Of a DNA stretch of 12,003 nt, positions 1-8,188 are shown piece by piece (the stretch's first letter is position 1; each line of letters starts with the position of its first letter). The stretch is taken from positions 1 to 12,003 of the forward strand of contig DAOUQK010000072.1 of the NCBI GenBank assembly GCA_030625695.1. Reading direction: 5' to 3'. Below the pieces are notes generated by a model, which had not been told where the DNA came from, did not search any database, and saw nothing but the letters and a program-made list of their open reading frames with translations. The translations under genes and the position numbers were made by a program. The DNA comes from Paracoccaceae bacterium. GTDB taxonomy: Bacteria > Pseudomonadota > Alphaproteobacteria > Rhodobacterales > Rhodobacteraceae.

Positions 1-689
1 CGGTCGTGGGGGTGATTGCTGCTGCCCAGGACATACCCTTTGGTACAGAAATAACAAATGGCATGTTGACCACCATTCAATGGCCGGTCGGCGCGGTTCC
101 GATCGGTTCCTTCATAGATATTGATAATGTTCTGCCACAGCGGGGGGGGGAACCGCGGCGCGCGAAACGCTGGCTGGGTCAGGGCGAAATCCTGCTTGCG
201 TCCAAAGTATCCGGGTACGGTGAAAAAGTTACGATCGTCCAGACGTTGACAGAAAACCATCGTGCCATGGCCATTAACGTAGACGCCCAGAGCGGTGTTG
301 GTGGTTTCGTCACACCTGGTGATTTTGTGGATATCGTGCTGACACGAGGCCGCGACGCAGATCTTAGGACCGTCACGGTCCTGCAGAAGGTCCGGGTTAT
401 TGGAGTCGACCAGACGGCTGACGAGCAGGTGGACCAACCCGGCGTTGCGCGCACCATCACTGTCGAGGTGACGCCCGATCAGGGGCAGAGACTGGCATTG
501 GCCCAGCGGGCTGGCAAGCTGAGCCTTTCGCTTCGCGCTCTTGGCACAGAGCCTGACAAACCACTGGCCGCAGTGCGCCTGAGCGACATCATGCATAGCG
601 CGTCGCCACTGGCGGAAGATGAACCCCGCCCGGTTATTCGGGTGCGTCGCGGCACCTCAAAAGTCGTGGAGGTCCCGGTACTGCGCTGA
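1..689 (+). CDS. cpaB: Flp/Tad pilus assembly protein CpaB (RcpC), 5' end outside window
   Basis: Periplasmic Tad pilus component, known in the family to associate with the outer-membrane secretin. The reading frame is already open at the left edge, so the N-terminal membrane anchor is missing and the first GTG in view is not the start. The visible part opens with a SAF domain (AAAQDIPFGTEITNGML, then WPVGAVP), followed by the GEPRRA and ILLASKVSGYGE segments. The RcpC domain comes next (ENHRAMAINVD, GFVTPGDFVDIVLTRG, VARTITVEVTPDQGQRLALAQ, GKLSLSLR). It ends with the basic, valine-rich tail usual in rhodobacterial CpaB. The TGA at 687-689 lies 28 nt before the next start. Oddity: a run of nine G at 142-150 lies inside the coding sequence, but homology continues in frame on both sides, so the gene as read is intact. 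Confidence 0.93.
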   Translation, partial: VVGVIAAAQDIPFGTEITNGMLTTIQWPVGAVPIGSFIDIDNVLPQRGGEPRRAKRWLGQGEILLASKVSGYGEKVTIVQTLTENHRAMAINVDAQSGVGGFVTPGDFVDIVLTRGRDADLRTVTVLQKVRVIGVDQTADEQVDQPGVARTITVEVTPDQGQRLALAQRAGKLSLSLRALGTEPDKPLAAVRLSDIMHSASPLAEDEPRPVIRVRRGTSKVVEVPVLR

Positions 690-717
690 GTTGCGCGTAG
701 TCAGGAGAAACAACACC

Positions 718-2199
718 ATGCTTAGACTGATAACCAGATACAGGAGCGACGAGACCGGAGCGGTCTTGGTTTTCGTGTCCATCTGCATGGTCGTGATTGT
801 TGGAATGGCTGCACTGACTTTTGATCTGGGGCGGCTGGCGGCAACTCAGGGGGATCTGCAATCCTACGCAGATCACGTGGCATTGGCCGCAGCAGGAGAG
901 CTTGACGGGGCCGACGATTCCATCACCCGCGCCACAACCGCGGCTTCATCCATGATCCGCGACCGACAAACCTTTGCTGACGGGGGGCAGGCTCTTGGGT
1001 CGAGCGCCGACTACAGTTTGCGTTTTCTCGATGGTTTGCCCGGCAATGACACCGCAGATGTGTCGGCTTTTGTCACGACAGATGCAAACGACGCACAATA
1101 CATCGAGGTGACAGCAACCTCGCGCACCGTATTCCTGCCTTTTGCCCGGTCGCTTTCAGCGCTTCTGGGCTCCACTCTGCCGAATGAGGAGGTGGGGGCG
1201 GTGGCGATTGCGGGGTTCACGCAATATGCCTGTGACGTAACCCCGCTGATGTTCTGTTTGCCAGACGGAAACTATTCTGCTGAATCCAACATCGGCGACG
1301 TCATCAATTTGCGTTCCGGCGGGGCGGGTGCTGCCTGGGGGCCGGGTGATTTTGGGTTCCTTGACCCATCAAAGCTCAAAGTTGATCCCAATGGCCCTTG
1401 CGGCGGTTTGAACGGGGTGAATTTGGACGCCTGTCTGATCGCTGCTGCGGGGAACATTACCCAATGTTTTGCTCAGCGCGGGGTTGATATTGAACCGGGC
1501 CAAAAAGTTGGCATCGAGAACGCCATCTTCAATACGCGGTTTGACATGTACCACGGTATTATGTCCTCCAAGCGTAACAATCCAGACTATGCGCCGGGAC
1601 CCCACGTTGTTTCTGGCAAGGAGATTGGCGGCGGACCTGGCGGCACACAATGCATTGGGCCGAACGCTGACGATAACCTCGACACAATGCCGTTTCCACC
1701 GGATGACTGTTTTGCGACTGTCTGCACCGGCCACAACGGTCGCGTGGGTGATGGAGATTGGACCACGGGTCGTGCTGAATATATTGCCATGAATCATGAC
1801 GGAGTGGATCCTGATCCAAATGCAACGACACGTTTCGCGCTTTACCAACGCGAGATAGCGCTTGCAGGCGGAGCAAGTTCCAATACGCCAATCCTTTTTC
1901 CCGGACTGTCAGAGACCGGCCGACCTCAGTGTTCGGTTTCGAGAATCCCTGACGTAGAGCGTCGCACTTTTATTGCTGCCGGAATTGATTGTACTGACAA
2001 TCCCATAAGTGGCGCGGCGGCAAATGTGCCAGTAAAGGAATTTTTCAAAATCTTCCTGCTGCAGCCGGTCGGCAGTTCAGCCACCTCCCCACCAGTATTC
2101 GACTTATGGGTCGAAGTCGTTGGAACCGCTGGCGGTTCTGGTGCCGGGTCGTCGACCCTTGGCGGTATTTTCCATGATGTAGTGGAGTTGGTTCGATGA
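718..2199 (+). CDS. TadG-like pilus assembly protein (TadE/G-type N-terminus)
   Basis: Bitopic inner-membrane protein of the Tad pilus system, 493 aa. The ATG at 718 is chosen because AGGAGA (703-708) sits 9 nt upstream; an upstream in-frame extension would overlap cpaB with no ribosome site. A short charged N-terminus (RYRSDETG) precedes one hydrophobic helix (about residues 14-34). The family-typical FDLGRL and YADHVALAAAGEL segments follow, as in Flp pilus assembly TadG proteins. The rest is a large periplasmic domain with ten cysteines (an even number, suggesting disulfides) and an RFDMYHG segment. I see no DxSxS metal-binding motif of a von Willebrand A domain, which many TadG proteins carry, so this is a TadG-related variant. 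Its TGA overlaps the next ATG (ATGA). TadG function in assembly is known only in outline. Confidence 0.85.
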   Translation: MLRLITRYRSDETGAVLVFVSICMVVIVGMAALTFDLGRLAATQGDLQSYADHVALAAAGELDGADDSITRATTAASSMIRDRQTFADGGQALGSSADYSLRFLDGLPGNDTADVSAFVTTDANDAQYIEVTATSRTVFLPFARSLSALLGSTLPNEEVGAVAIAGFTQYACDVTPLMFCLPDGNYSAESNIGDVINLRSGGAGAAWGPGDFGFLDPSKLKVDPNGPCGGLNGVNLDACLIAAAGNITQCFAQRGVDIEPGQKVGIENAIFNTRFDMYHGIMSSKRNNPDYAPGPHVVSGKEIGGGPGGTQCIGPNADDNLDTMPFPPDDCFATVCTGHNGRVGDGDWTTGRAEYIAMNHDGVDPDPNATTRFALYQREIALAGGASSNTPILFPGLSETGRPQCSVSRIPDVERRTFIAAGIDCTDNPISGAAANVPVKEFFKIFLLQPVGSSATSPPVFDLWVEVVGTAGGSGAGSSTLGGIFHDVVELVR

Positions 2200-2690
2200 A
2201 ACGTCTGATCCCGCTCCCCCTGCGCCGGTTCCTACGCGATGAAAACGGCACGGCATTGGTCGAATTTGGTATCATTGTTCCGGTGTTGTTGTTGTTCCTG
2301 GCCGTCATCATCGACGGAGGCCGCATTGCCTGGGCTTATCAGTCGGCTGCAGCCGGTGTTCGGGATGCCGCGCGCATGGTTGCGCGTATCGCTCCGAACG
2401 ATCTGTGTCCGGGTGGCAGTGTGTCTGGCTACGACGCACTTGTCACCGAAATCGTAATGGAAAGCATAACGGGAACGTCGATAGTGCCCAATCACACGAC
2501 TGTTGTGGATGTTATCCCATCGTTTCGTTGTGTGACGGGCGGATACCGGGTTGATCCTGCTGCCATCATTGAAATTCGCGCACAGATACAAATTGATTAT
2601 CTCTTGGGTAATGTTTTTGGCCTGTTCGGCACGGCGCTCGGGCCTTTGAACACGGAAGTTCAAGACCAAAGTCGGGTGTACGGAATATGA
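2196..2690 (+). CDS. tadE: TadE-like pseudopilin
   Basis: Minor pilin-like protein of the Tad system, 164 aa. The start ATG overlaps the stop of the upstream gene (ATGA), indicating translational coupling. The N-terminus is a basic leader (MKRLIPLPLRRFLRDENG), then TALVEF and a hydrophobic helix (about residues 24-42), matching the TadE domain. G18 followed by Glu at +5 and Phe at +6 (G|TALVEF) fits the type IVb prepilin/pseudopilin cleavage motif, so the prepilin peptidase at the end of this locus is the expected processing enzyme. After the helix comes the conserved AWAYQSAAAGVRDAARMVAR segment. The C-terminal domain has two cysteines (in DLCPGG and FRC). In Aggregatibacter, TadE and TadF are TadV-processed pseudopilins; function here is inferred from that family. 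Confidence 0.9.
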   Translation: MKRLIPLPLRRFLRDENGTALVEFGIIVPVLLLFLAVIIDGGRIAWAYQSAAAGVRDAARMVARIAPNDLCPGGSVSGYDALVTEIVMESITGTSIVPNHTTVVDVIPSFRCVTGGYRVDPAAIIEIRAQIQIDYLLGNVFGLFGTALGPLNTEVQDQSRVYGI

Positions 2691-3328
2691 CGGTTGTTAT
2701 GGATTTCCTGCGGCGTTTCAAGCGAGACACAAGTGGTACGACACTTGTCGAGATGGCCATTGTCATGCCGCTCTTGTTGTTGCTGATTTTCGGTGTGTTG
2801 GAATATGGTCGGCTTTTCTGGATAACCAGCATCACGCAAAAGGCGACGGCTGTCGCAGTACGCCTTGCTGCCGTGCGCCCGCCGGTGTGTCCAGACGTGC
2901 CGGATGTCATCAGTGCCGTATCAGTATCGCCTGGCGGTACAGCACCAAAGTTCGGGACTATTTGCCGGACGGGTGGGGTATGCGCCAATCTCGGAGAGCA
3001 GGTTTGCGCATTGAACCTTGGAACAGTCACTGGCCAGGAGATATGGACCCGCGTTGCAGCCTTGATGCCCCCCGGTTCCACCGCAGCCAATATTCGGCTG
3101 CGTTATTCGTTCGACGGACGTATCGGTTTTATCGGCGGACCCTACAGCCCCGTCGTTACGGTTGAACTTATCAATCTTGAGTTCCAGTTCATTTCTCCGC
3201 TTGGTCAACTGGCAGCCCTTGCCGCAAGCGATGCGACGCTGGCGGCATCCCACACCAACAGTATTATCCTTCCCTCTATGAGCGCATCGTTGCCCGGTGA
3301 AGACCTGGCTTCGGGCGTCACAAACTAG
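2687..3328 (+). CDS. Second TadE-like (TadF-type) pseudopilin
   Basis: Second TadE-family protein, 213 aa, coupled to the first by an ATGA overlap. An in-frame ATG at 2699 is a possible alternative start. The leader MDFLRRFKRDTSG is followed by TTLVEM and a hydrophobic helix (about residues 23-40, AIVMPLLLLLIFGVLEYG), the TadE domain pattern. A prepilin-peptidase site is likely after G17; Glu at +5 is kept, but the usual Phe/Tyr at +6 is Met. The ectodomain carries several cysteines and ends in a region resembling other TadE/TadF proteins of Rhodobacterales. Its stop codon TAG forms part of the ribosome-binding site (TAGGAG) of cpaE. It probably acts with the preceding pseudopilin in pilus assembly or initiation; the TadF equivalence is inferred from position and size, not from a diagnostic motif. 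Confidence 0.85.
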   Translation: MTVVMDFLRRFKRDTSGTTLVEMAIVMPLLLLLIFGVLEYGRLFWITSITQKATAVAVRLAAVRPPVCPDVPDVISAVSVSPGGTAPKFGTICRTGGVCANLGEQVCALNLGTVTGQEIWTRVAALMPPGSTAANIRLRYSFDGRIGFIGGPYSPVVTVELINLEFQFISPLGQLAALAASDATLAASHTNSIILPSMSASLPGEDLASGVTN

Positions 3329-3338
3329 GAGCGTTTTC

Positions 3339-4544
3339 ATGAATGATAAATCAACATCTGTGCTTCTGATATCTCAAGATGAAAAGATTCATGCGGATTT
3401 CAGCAAGGCTTTATCTGAAGATACCTATACGTTATCTGCCGAGTACAACACGCTCGTTGGCTTGAACGGTAACAGAACAAAAGTGGCAGCGTATCACGAC
3501 ATTGTTTTGTTCGACTTGGATCAAAACAACCCTGAGTCGCTTCAAGCGGCCCGCGAAATGAACGCAGCACGGGCCTCCGGATCAATCTTGATCGCGTTGG
3601 CGGATGAGGATTTACCTCTCTCAAAGGCACGCGAGTTGAACCGTGCTGGTGTAGACGACGTGTTACCTCGTCATGCCCTTGATGATGAAATCATTCCTCA
3701 GATTGAAGTTTGGCGTGCTCGCCAAAGCGCGCAAATCCCTGCTGTATGGGCCGGTCAGGCATCGGAAGGAAAGGTTATCGCCATCGCTCAGGCCCGTGGC
3801 GGGGTTGGTTCGTCGACTCTTGCGGTTAACCTGGCCGATGTGCTTCAGCGTCGACGCGGATTGTTCTCGAAAAAAGCGACCTGCAAGGTGGCCCTGGTCG
3901 ATCTTGATTTCCAGTTTGGATCGATTGCGGCACTCGTGGATGTTGAAGAGACGGATGCGCTCTGGCGGATGGCGATGGAGGGTACGGTGCCCGACACGGC
4001 ATTTGTAGAGCAGGCTTTGACAGTTTCGGAAAGTGGGCTGTCTGTCTTAACTGCGCCATCACGCTTTGGCCCCTTGAACGCCCTCAAAAGTGAACAGGTC
4101 GGCGCCATATTGGACATTCTGAAGAAATCTCACGACTATGTCGTCGTCGATTTACCTGGTGCCCTGGTTGACTGGATCGAACCGGTTCTTTCGCGCGCCG
4201 ACAAGGTACTTTTGATGACCGACATCACCGTCCCCTCGGTGCGTTCTGCTCGAAAACTGATCGACTTTTACCTTGCGGAACACCCCGGTCTCGAAATCGA
4301 ATTGGTCGCATCTCACGAGAAAAAACCGATCATGTATTCTTCTCACCATCGCGCCGCGACCGAGCTCCTCGAGAATCAGATTAATTTTTGGATTCCAAAC
4401 GATCCCAAGGCAACGCGTGAAGCCATGGATCGTGGTAGACCGCTGGCCAGAATTGCGCCGCGATCAAGCATCGCCAAAGCTATTCGCCGTATTGGCCACG
4501 AGATCACTACAACTTTGCCACCTCGCATCGCTTTTCCCCAATAA
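3339..4544 (+). CDS. cpaE: Pilus assembly ATPase-like CpaE (TadZ)
   Basis: Cytoplasmic MinD/ParA-like protein that in the family localises the Tad machine, often to a pole; 401 aa. The ATG at 3339 is preceded by AGGAG (3327-3331, 7-nt spacer). Residues 1-125 look like an atypical receiver domain: acidic QDE at 13-15 and Asp59 in VLFDLD, with GVDDVLPR near the end. The usual Thr/Ser and Lys switch positions look replaced, so phosphorylation is doubtful. The MinD-like domain begins near residue 145 (GKVIAIAQARGGVGSSTLAVNLA); the Walker A region (152-160) lacks the lysines of canonical KGGxGKT, as known for many TadZ/CpaE. DLDFQFGS (188-195) and VVVDLPG follow the P-loop fold. A 55-nt gap separates it from cpaF. 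Confidence 0.93.
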   Translation: MNDKSTSVLLISQDEKIHADFSKALSEDTYTLSAEYNTLVGLNGNRTKVAAYHDIVLFDLDQNNPESLQAAREMNAARASGSILIALADEDLPLSKARELNRAGVDDVLPRHALDDEIIPQIEVWRARQSAQIPAVWAGQASEGKVIAIAQARGGVGSSTLAVNLADVLQRRRGLFSKKATCKVALVDLDFQFGSIAALVDVEETDALWRMAMEGTVPDTAFVEQALTVSESGLSVLTAPSRFGPLNALKSEQVGAILDILKKSHDYVVVDLPGALVDWIEPVLSRADKVLLMTDITVPSVRSARKLIDFYLAEHPGLEIELVASHEKKPIMYSSHHRAATELLENQINFWIPNDPKATREAMDRGRPLARIAPRSSIAKAIRRIGHEITTTLPPRIAFPQ

Positions 4545-4599
4545 AAATATTGCCGTGCGCTGGGGCATGGTGTCGGTAGTTAAATAAAGGAAGAATAAA

Positions 4600-5994
4600 A
4601 TGTTTAGGGAATTCTCAAATCGCCAGGGCGAAGAATCTCAAAGTGGTGACGTAATAACTCTGGTTCCAGACATCCAAGATGGAGCTCAGAAAAAAATATT
4701 GAATGCAATGTCGATGGACGTCGATGAAAGTGATCGCCTCGAGTTGAAATCACGCATGCACAATCGACTTCTCGACGCCCTGAATCTGACAGTCCTTGAT
4801 AAGATTGAAGAAGATTCGCTGCGCAGCGAAATTGGTAAGCTGTTGACATCATTCCTGCGCGAAGAAGGCCGGGCAATGCGCAGTGAAACGCTGAAGACTC
4901 TGGTCGAGGAGTTGATGCACGAGGTGCTAGGTCTTGGGCCGCTCGAGCCGCTTCTGGCGGACCCCACTGTGAGCGATATTTTGGTCAACGGCCACAATCA
5001 GGTCTATGTGGAACGTGGCGGCATGCTCGAAAAAGTAGAAACCAGATTTCGTGATGAGCGCCATCTGCTGCGCATCATCGACAAGATTGTCAGCCGGGTC
5101 GGGCGGCGCATCGACGAGAGTCAGCCTTGGGTGGATGCCCGTCTTGAGGACGGTAGCCGGGTAAACGCGCTGATCCGACCTTGCTCTGTCGATGGGCCGG
5201 CTTTGTCGATCCGAAAATTTGCGAAAATTCCGCTTACAATGGACTTGCTGATCGGTCGCGGTGCACTGAACCAATCCGCAGCCTCTCTTCTCAAGGGGCT
5301 CGTGGATGCCAAAATGAATATTTTGATCTCTGGCGGTACCGGTTCCGGCAAAACGACCATGCTGAACGCCTTGTCATCCTACATTAGTTCTCGCGAGCGG
5401 ATCGTCACGATTGAGGATGCTGCGGAACTCCAATTGCAGCAGGAACACGTCGTGCGCATGGAAACGCGCCCAGCCAATCCAAACGGTGCTGGTGCCGTTC
5501 ATCAACGTGATCTCGTCCGTAACGCGCTTCGTATGAGACCTGACCGGATTGTTGTGGGAGAGGTGCGAGGCTCGGAAGCTTTTGACATGCTGCAGGCAAT
5601 GAACACAGGGCACGATGGTTCAATGACTACCGTCCATGCCAACAGCGCTCGCGATGCTTTGTCTCGCATTGAGCAGATGGTGCAGATGGGTGGGCTTGAT
5701 CTGCCGCATTCGGCCATCCGTGCGACGATTGCCTCGGCCATTCATTTCGTTGTCCAGCTGACACGTATGTCCGATGGTTCGCGCCGGGTCATATCGATTT
5801 CGGAAATCACAGGCATGGAAGGCGGCGTGGTCACAATGCAAGACATCTTCATCTACAAGCGTCGCGGTAAGGACGAAAACGGCCGTGTTCTTGGTGAATT
5901 CACCCCCACGGGCATCCGTCCCAAAGCGTCCGAAGCTTTGGCTGCGGCTGGCATTGATATGTCGATGATCCAGTTCACGCGAGGGCCCAAGTGA
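4600..5994 (+). CDS. cpaF: Tad pilus secretion ATPase CpaF (TadA)
   Basis: Hexameric cytoplasmic motor ATPase of the type II/IV secretion superfamily that drives Flp pilus assembly; 464 aa. The start is set by AAAGGAAGA (4586-4594) just upstream. An N-terminal helical region (about 30-110) leads to the family segment GLGPLEPLLADPTVSDILVN (111-130). The motor domain then shows Walker A GGTGSGKT (245-252), the acidic Asp-box IEDAAEL (271-277), Walker B region RMRPDRIVVGEVRGSEA (311-327) and the His-box TGHDGSMTTVHANS (336-349). All catalytic elements are intact and length is normal. The TGA overlaps the tadB start by one base (TGATG). TadB and TadC next to it are its expected membrane partners. 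Confidence 0.97.
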   Translation: MFREFSNRQGEESQSGDVITLVPDIQDGAQKKILNAMSMDVDESDRLELKSRMHNRLLDALNLTVLDKIEEDSLRSEIGKLLTSFLREEGRAMRSETLKTLVEELMHEVLGLGPLEPLLADPTVSDILVNGHNQVYVERGGMLEKVETRFRDERHLLRIIDKIVSRVGRRIDESQPWVDARLEDGSRVNALIRPCSVDGPALSIRKFAKIPLTMDLLIGRGALNQSAASLLKGLVDAKMNILISGGTGSGKTTMLNALSSYISSRERIVTIEDAAELQLQQEHVVRMETRPANPNGAGAVHQRDLVRNALRMRPDRIVVGEVRGSEAFDMLQAMNTGHDGSMTTVHANSARDALSRIEQMVQMGGLDLPHSAIRATIASAIHFVVQLTRMSDGSRRVISISEITGMEGGVVTMQDIFIYKRRGKDENGRVLGEFTPTGIRPKASEALAAAGIDMSMIQFTRGPK

Positions 5995-7022
5995 TGTTTG
6001 AGAACATCCGGGAAATGATCGCCAATTTGAATTTTGACACATTGCTGGGTCAAGATCTCGAGGCCATGCTGGGTGAGGGGCGTTATATTGTCTATACCGT
6101 CATCTTTCTGGGTATCCTGGTGGCTTTCGAAGGACTAAGTCAGCTTCTCGCGCGCGGTGAAAATCGCACCGAAGCCATCAACCGCCGCATCAAAATGCGT
6201 TCACAAGGCAAGTCTGGTGACGAAATTCTCGCCATTTTGAAGCCTGCTAAGAAAAAGGGACTGCTCGGCAATCTCCCCTTTGTCGGCGATTTGGGACGCG
6301 CGCTGACAAGTGTGGGCTTTGCTGTCGCGCCGGAAGTTTTCGTGGGTGCCTGTGTAATAGGCTTTTTTGTAACAGGGATGGCAGGGTCGCAGGTAATTAA
6401 CCCTTTGATCGCGTTCGGGTCTGCGGCGCTACTGTTTCTAATCGCGCCATTCGTCGTACTGGGCGGTCTTCAAAAACGACGCAAGGCGCAGCTTGTTAAA
6501 CAATTGCCAGATGCGCTGGATCTTATGTCTCGTGGCTTGCAGGTGGGGCATCCTGTGAATACGACCTTGCAAAGTGTTGCTGATGAAATGCCTGACCCTA
6601 TTGGGACCGAATTCGGCATTGTTGTCGACCAGGTAGCTTATGGTGACGAACTGACGGCAGCGATAAGTGAAATGGCGGACCGGCTCGATGAAGAGGATGT
6701 TAGCTATCTGTCGGTCGCCATTAGCATGCAGCATGGCTCCGGAGGTGATTTATCCCGTGTGTTGTCTACGCTGTCGCGTGTTATCCGTGTCCGTTCAAAG
6801 CTGAGGCGAAAGGTCAAAGCTATATCTTCTGAGGGGCGAATGACTGCCTACATCCTGTCGTCGCTTCCTTTGGCTATTGCCGGTGTGATGGCCATCTCAT
6901 CGCCGACCTATTACGGGGAAGTAATGGACTACCCGGAATTTTGGCCGGTCATGTCAGCAATTGGAGTTGCCGTTGTGCTCAATGCACTGGTGATGTTCCG
7001 TCTCGTGAATTTCCGCATATAA
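5994..7022 (+). CDS. tadB: Tad pilus inner-membrane platform protein TadB
   Basis: Polytopic inner-membrane protein of the GspF/PilC type (T2SSF domain) that forms the assembly platform with TadC; 342 aa. I chose the ATG at 5994 because it shares a base with the cpaF stop (TGATG); a GTG one codon earlier is less likely. Hydrophobic segments lie near residues 31-52, 114-132 and 135-158, with two more at about 286-303 and 320-336. The cytoplasmic T2SSF core includes RKAQLVKQLPDALDLMSRGL and GDLSRVLSTLSRVIRVR (about 163-260). This N-terminal helix, then paired helices, then T2SSF, then paired helices is the usual TadB layout. The gene ends 11 nt before tadC, with tight co-expression expected. 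Confidence 0.94.
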   Translation: MFENIREMIANLNFDTLLGQDLEAMLGEGRYIVYTVIFLGILVAFEGLSQLLARGENRTEAINRRIKMRSQGKSGDEILAILKPAKKKGLLGNLPFVGDLGRALTSVGFAVAPEVFVGACVIGFFVTGMAGSQVINPLIAFGSAALLFLIAPFVVLGGLQKRRKAQLVKQLPDALDLMSRGLQVGHPVNTTLQSVADEMPDPIGTEFGIVVDQVAYGDELTAAISEMADRLDEEDVSYLSVAISMQHGSGGDLSRVLSTLSRVIRVRSKLRRKVKAISSEGRMTAYILSSLPLAIAGVMAISSPTYYGEVMDYPEFWPVMSAIGVAVVLNALVMFRLVNFRI

Positions 7023-7033
7023 GGATTTCGAAA

Positions 7034-8017
7034 ATGGAATTATCTTTCCTGACGTCAATCGGTTTCGCCACTTCTGAACAAACGCTGTTTCTTGCTGTGA
7101 TCGGAATGGGCACGTTTCTTGCGGTTATAGGTGCAGTGCGGGCCATGACTGAAAAATCCGTGGCGGCGCAACGCATGTTGCCCAGCCAACGAAGGCAAAT
7201 GGTGACGGCTCCAAGCCTTGTCGATATTGAAGACTCGACGCCTAGCGGTTTTGCAGCTGCATTAATCCCTGAAAATGAAGACGAACGACGCCAAGTGGCC
7301 CTTGCCCTGGCACGTGCCGGTTATCTTGGGCACAACGCCGTTGTGCACTATTATCTTGTGCGAATGGCGTTGGGATTGGGATTGCCGCTGATCTTCTGCG
7401 GCGCGTTGTTCCTGTCGCGAACGCCGGATGCGCCGGTATGGCTTGAAAGTTACATGGGGGGAATGACGTCCCTGAAAGCTGCTCAGCATATCGCGATACT
7501 TTGCGGTGTTGGCTTCTTTGGGCCGGATTATTGGTTAAAATCTCGAATTAAAAGACGCAAGCAGGCCATCGAGGAAGCATTCCCCAATGTGTTGGACCTG
7601 CTGCAGGTGGGTGTCGAGGCAGGCATGGGATTTGATCAGGCGCTTCTTAAAGTTGCCACCGAAATCCAGACGGTCGCCCCGGAACTTGCGGAAGAGATAC
7701 TGGTTCTGCTCAGCGAGATTCAGGCCGGACGCGACCGCGACCGTGCGCTTATGCGTATGGCGCGTCGTACAGGTGTCGATGAAATGATCTCTTTTGTTAA
7801 TGTCGTTATGCAATCCGCCCGGTTTGGTACGTCGATGTCGGATGCCCTCACCACATATGCCGAAGAAATGCGCGTCGCCCGCGAAATGAGGGCCGAGGAA
7901 AAGGCAAACCAACTGCCGGTACAAATGTCAGCCGTCATGGCGTTACTGATGCTTCCGGCAATTATTGCGCTTGTGTTGGCACCGATAGTGATTCGCTACA
8001 TGAATACGTTTGGCTGA
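7034..8017 (+). CDS. tadC: Tad pilus inner-membrane platform protein TadC
   Basis: Second T2SSF-family platform protein, partner of TadB; 327 aa. The ATG at 7034 follows AAGGA (7021-7025, adjoining the tadB stop) by 8 nt; an in-frame extension into tadB has no support. Hydrophobic segments lie near residues 16-36, 108-128, 150-165 and 297-320. The T2SSF core runs from FGPDYWLKSRIKRRKQAIEEAF through NVLDLLQVGVEAGMGFDQAL to RVAREMRAEEKANQLPVQ, ending in a C-terminal helix and RYMNTFG, all typical of TadC. In many Tad loci tadC is followed by tadD (TPR); here it is followed by a 171-nt spacer and a LuxR-type regulator instead. Confidence 0.94.
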   Translation: MELSFLTSIGFATSEQTLFLAVIGMGTFLAVIGAVRAMTEKSVAAQRMLPSQRRQMVTAPSLVDIEDSTPSGFAAALIPENEDERRQVALALARAGYLGHNAVVHYYLVRMALGLGLPLIFCGALFLSRTPDAPVWLESYMGGMTSLKAAQHIAILCGVGFFGPDYWLKSRIKRRKQAIEEAFPNVLDLLQVGVEAGMGFDQALLKVATEIQTVAPELAEEILVLLSEIQAGRDRDRALMRMARRTGVDEMISFVNVVMQSARFGTSMSDALTTYAEEMRVAREMRAEEKANQLPVQMSAVMALLMLPAIIALVLAPIVIRYMNTFG

Positions 8018-8188
8018 ACAATCCCTGGAATTGACGAGTATTATACGCGCGATATTGGCCTTTTCGGGGCGAAATTGGCTCTAATTGCTCAAAACCTGGC
8101 TCCTTTAATCCACCCTATTAGTATATACTGGAATGATAAATTTGGGACTTGGATCGCAATTTTGATCTATTTGTTGTGGGGTGCTTGA

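Noticed and set aside
8031..8059. TTGACG as a -35 box upstream of the regulator
   Set aside because: No acceptable -10 at 16-18 nt (ATTGGC/TATTGG only).
8068..8083. TTGGCTCTAATTGCTC as a sigma-54 promoter
   Set aside because: GG and GC elements are two bases too close for the -24/-12 spacing.
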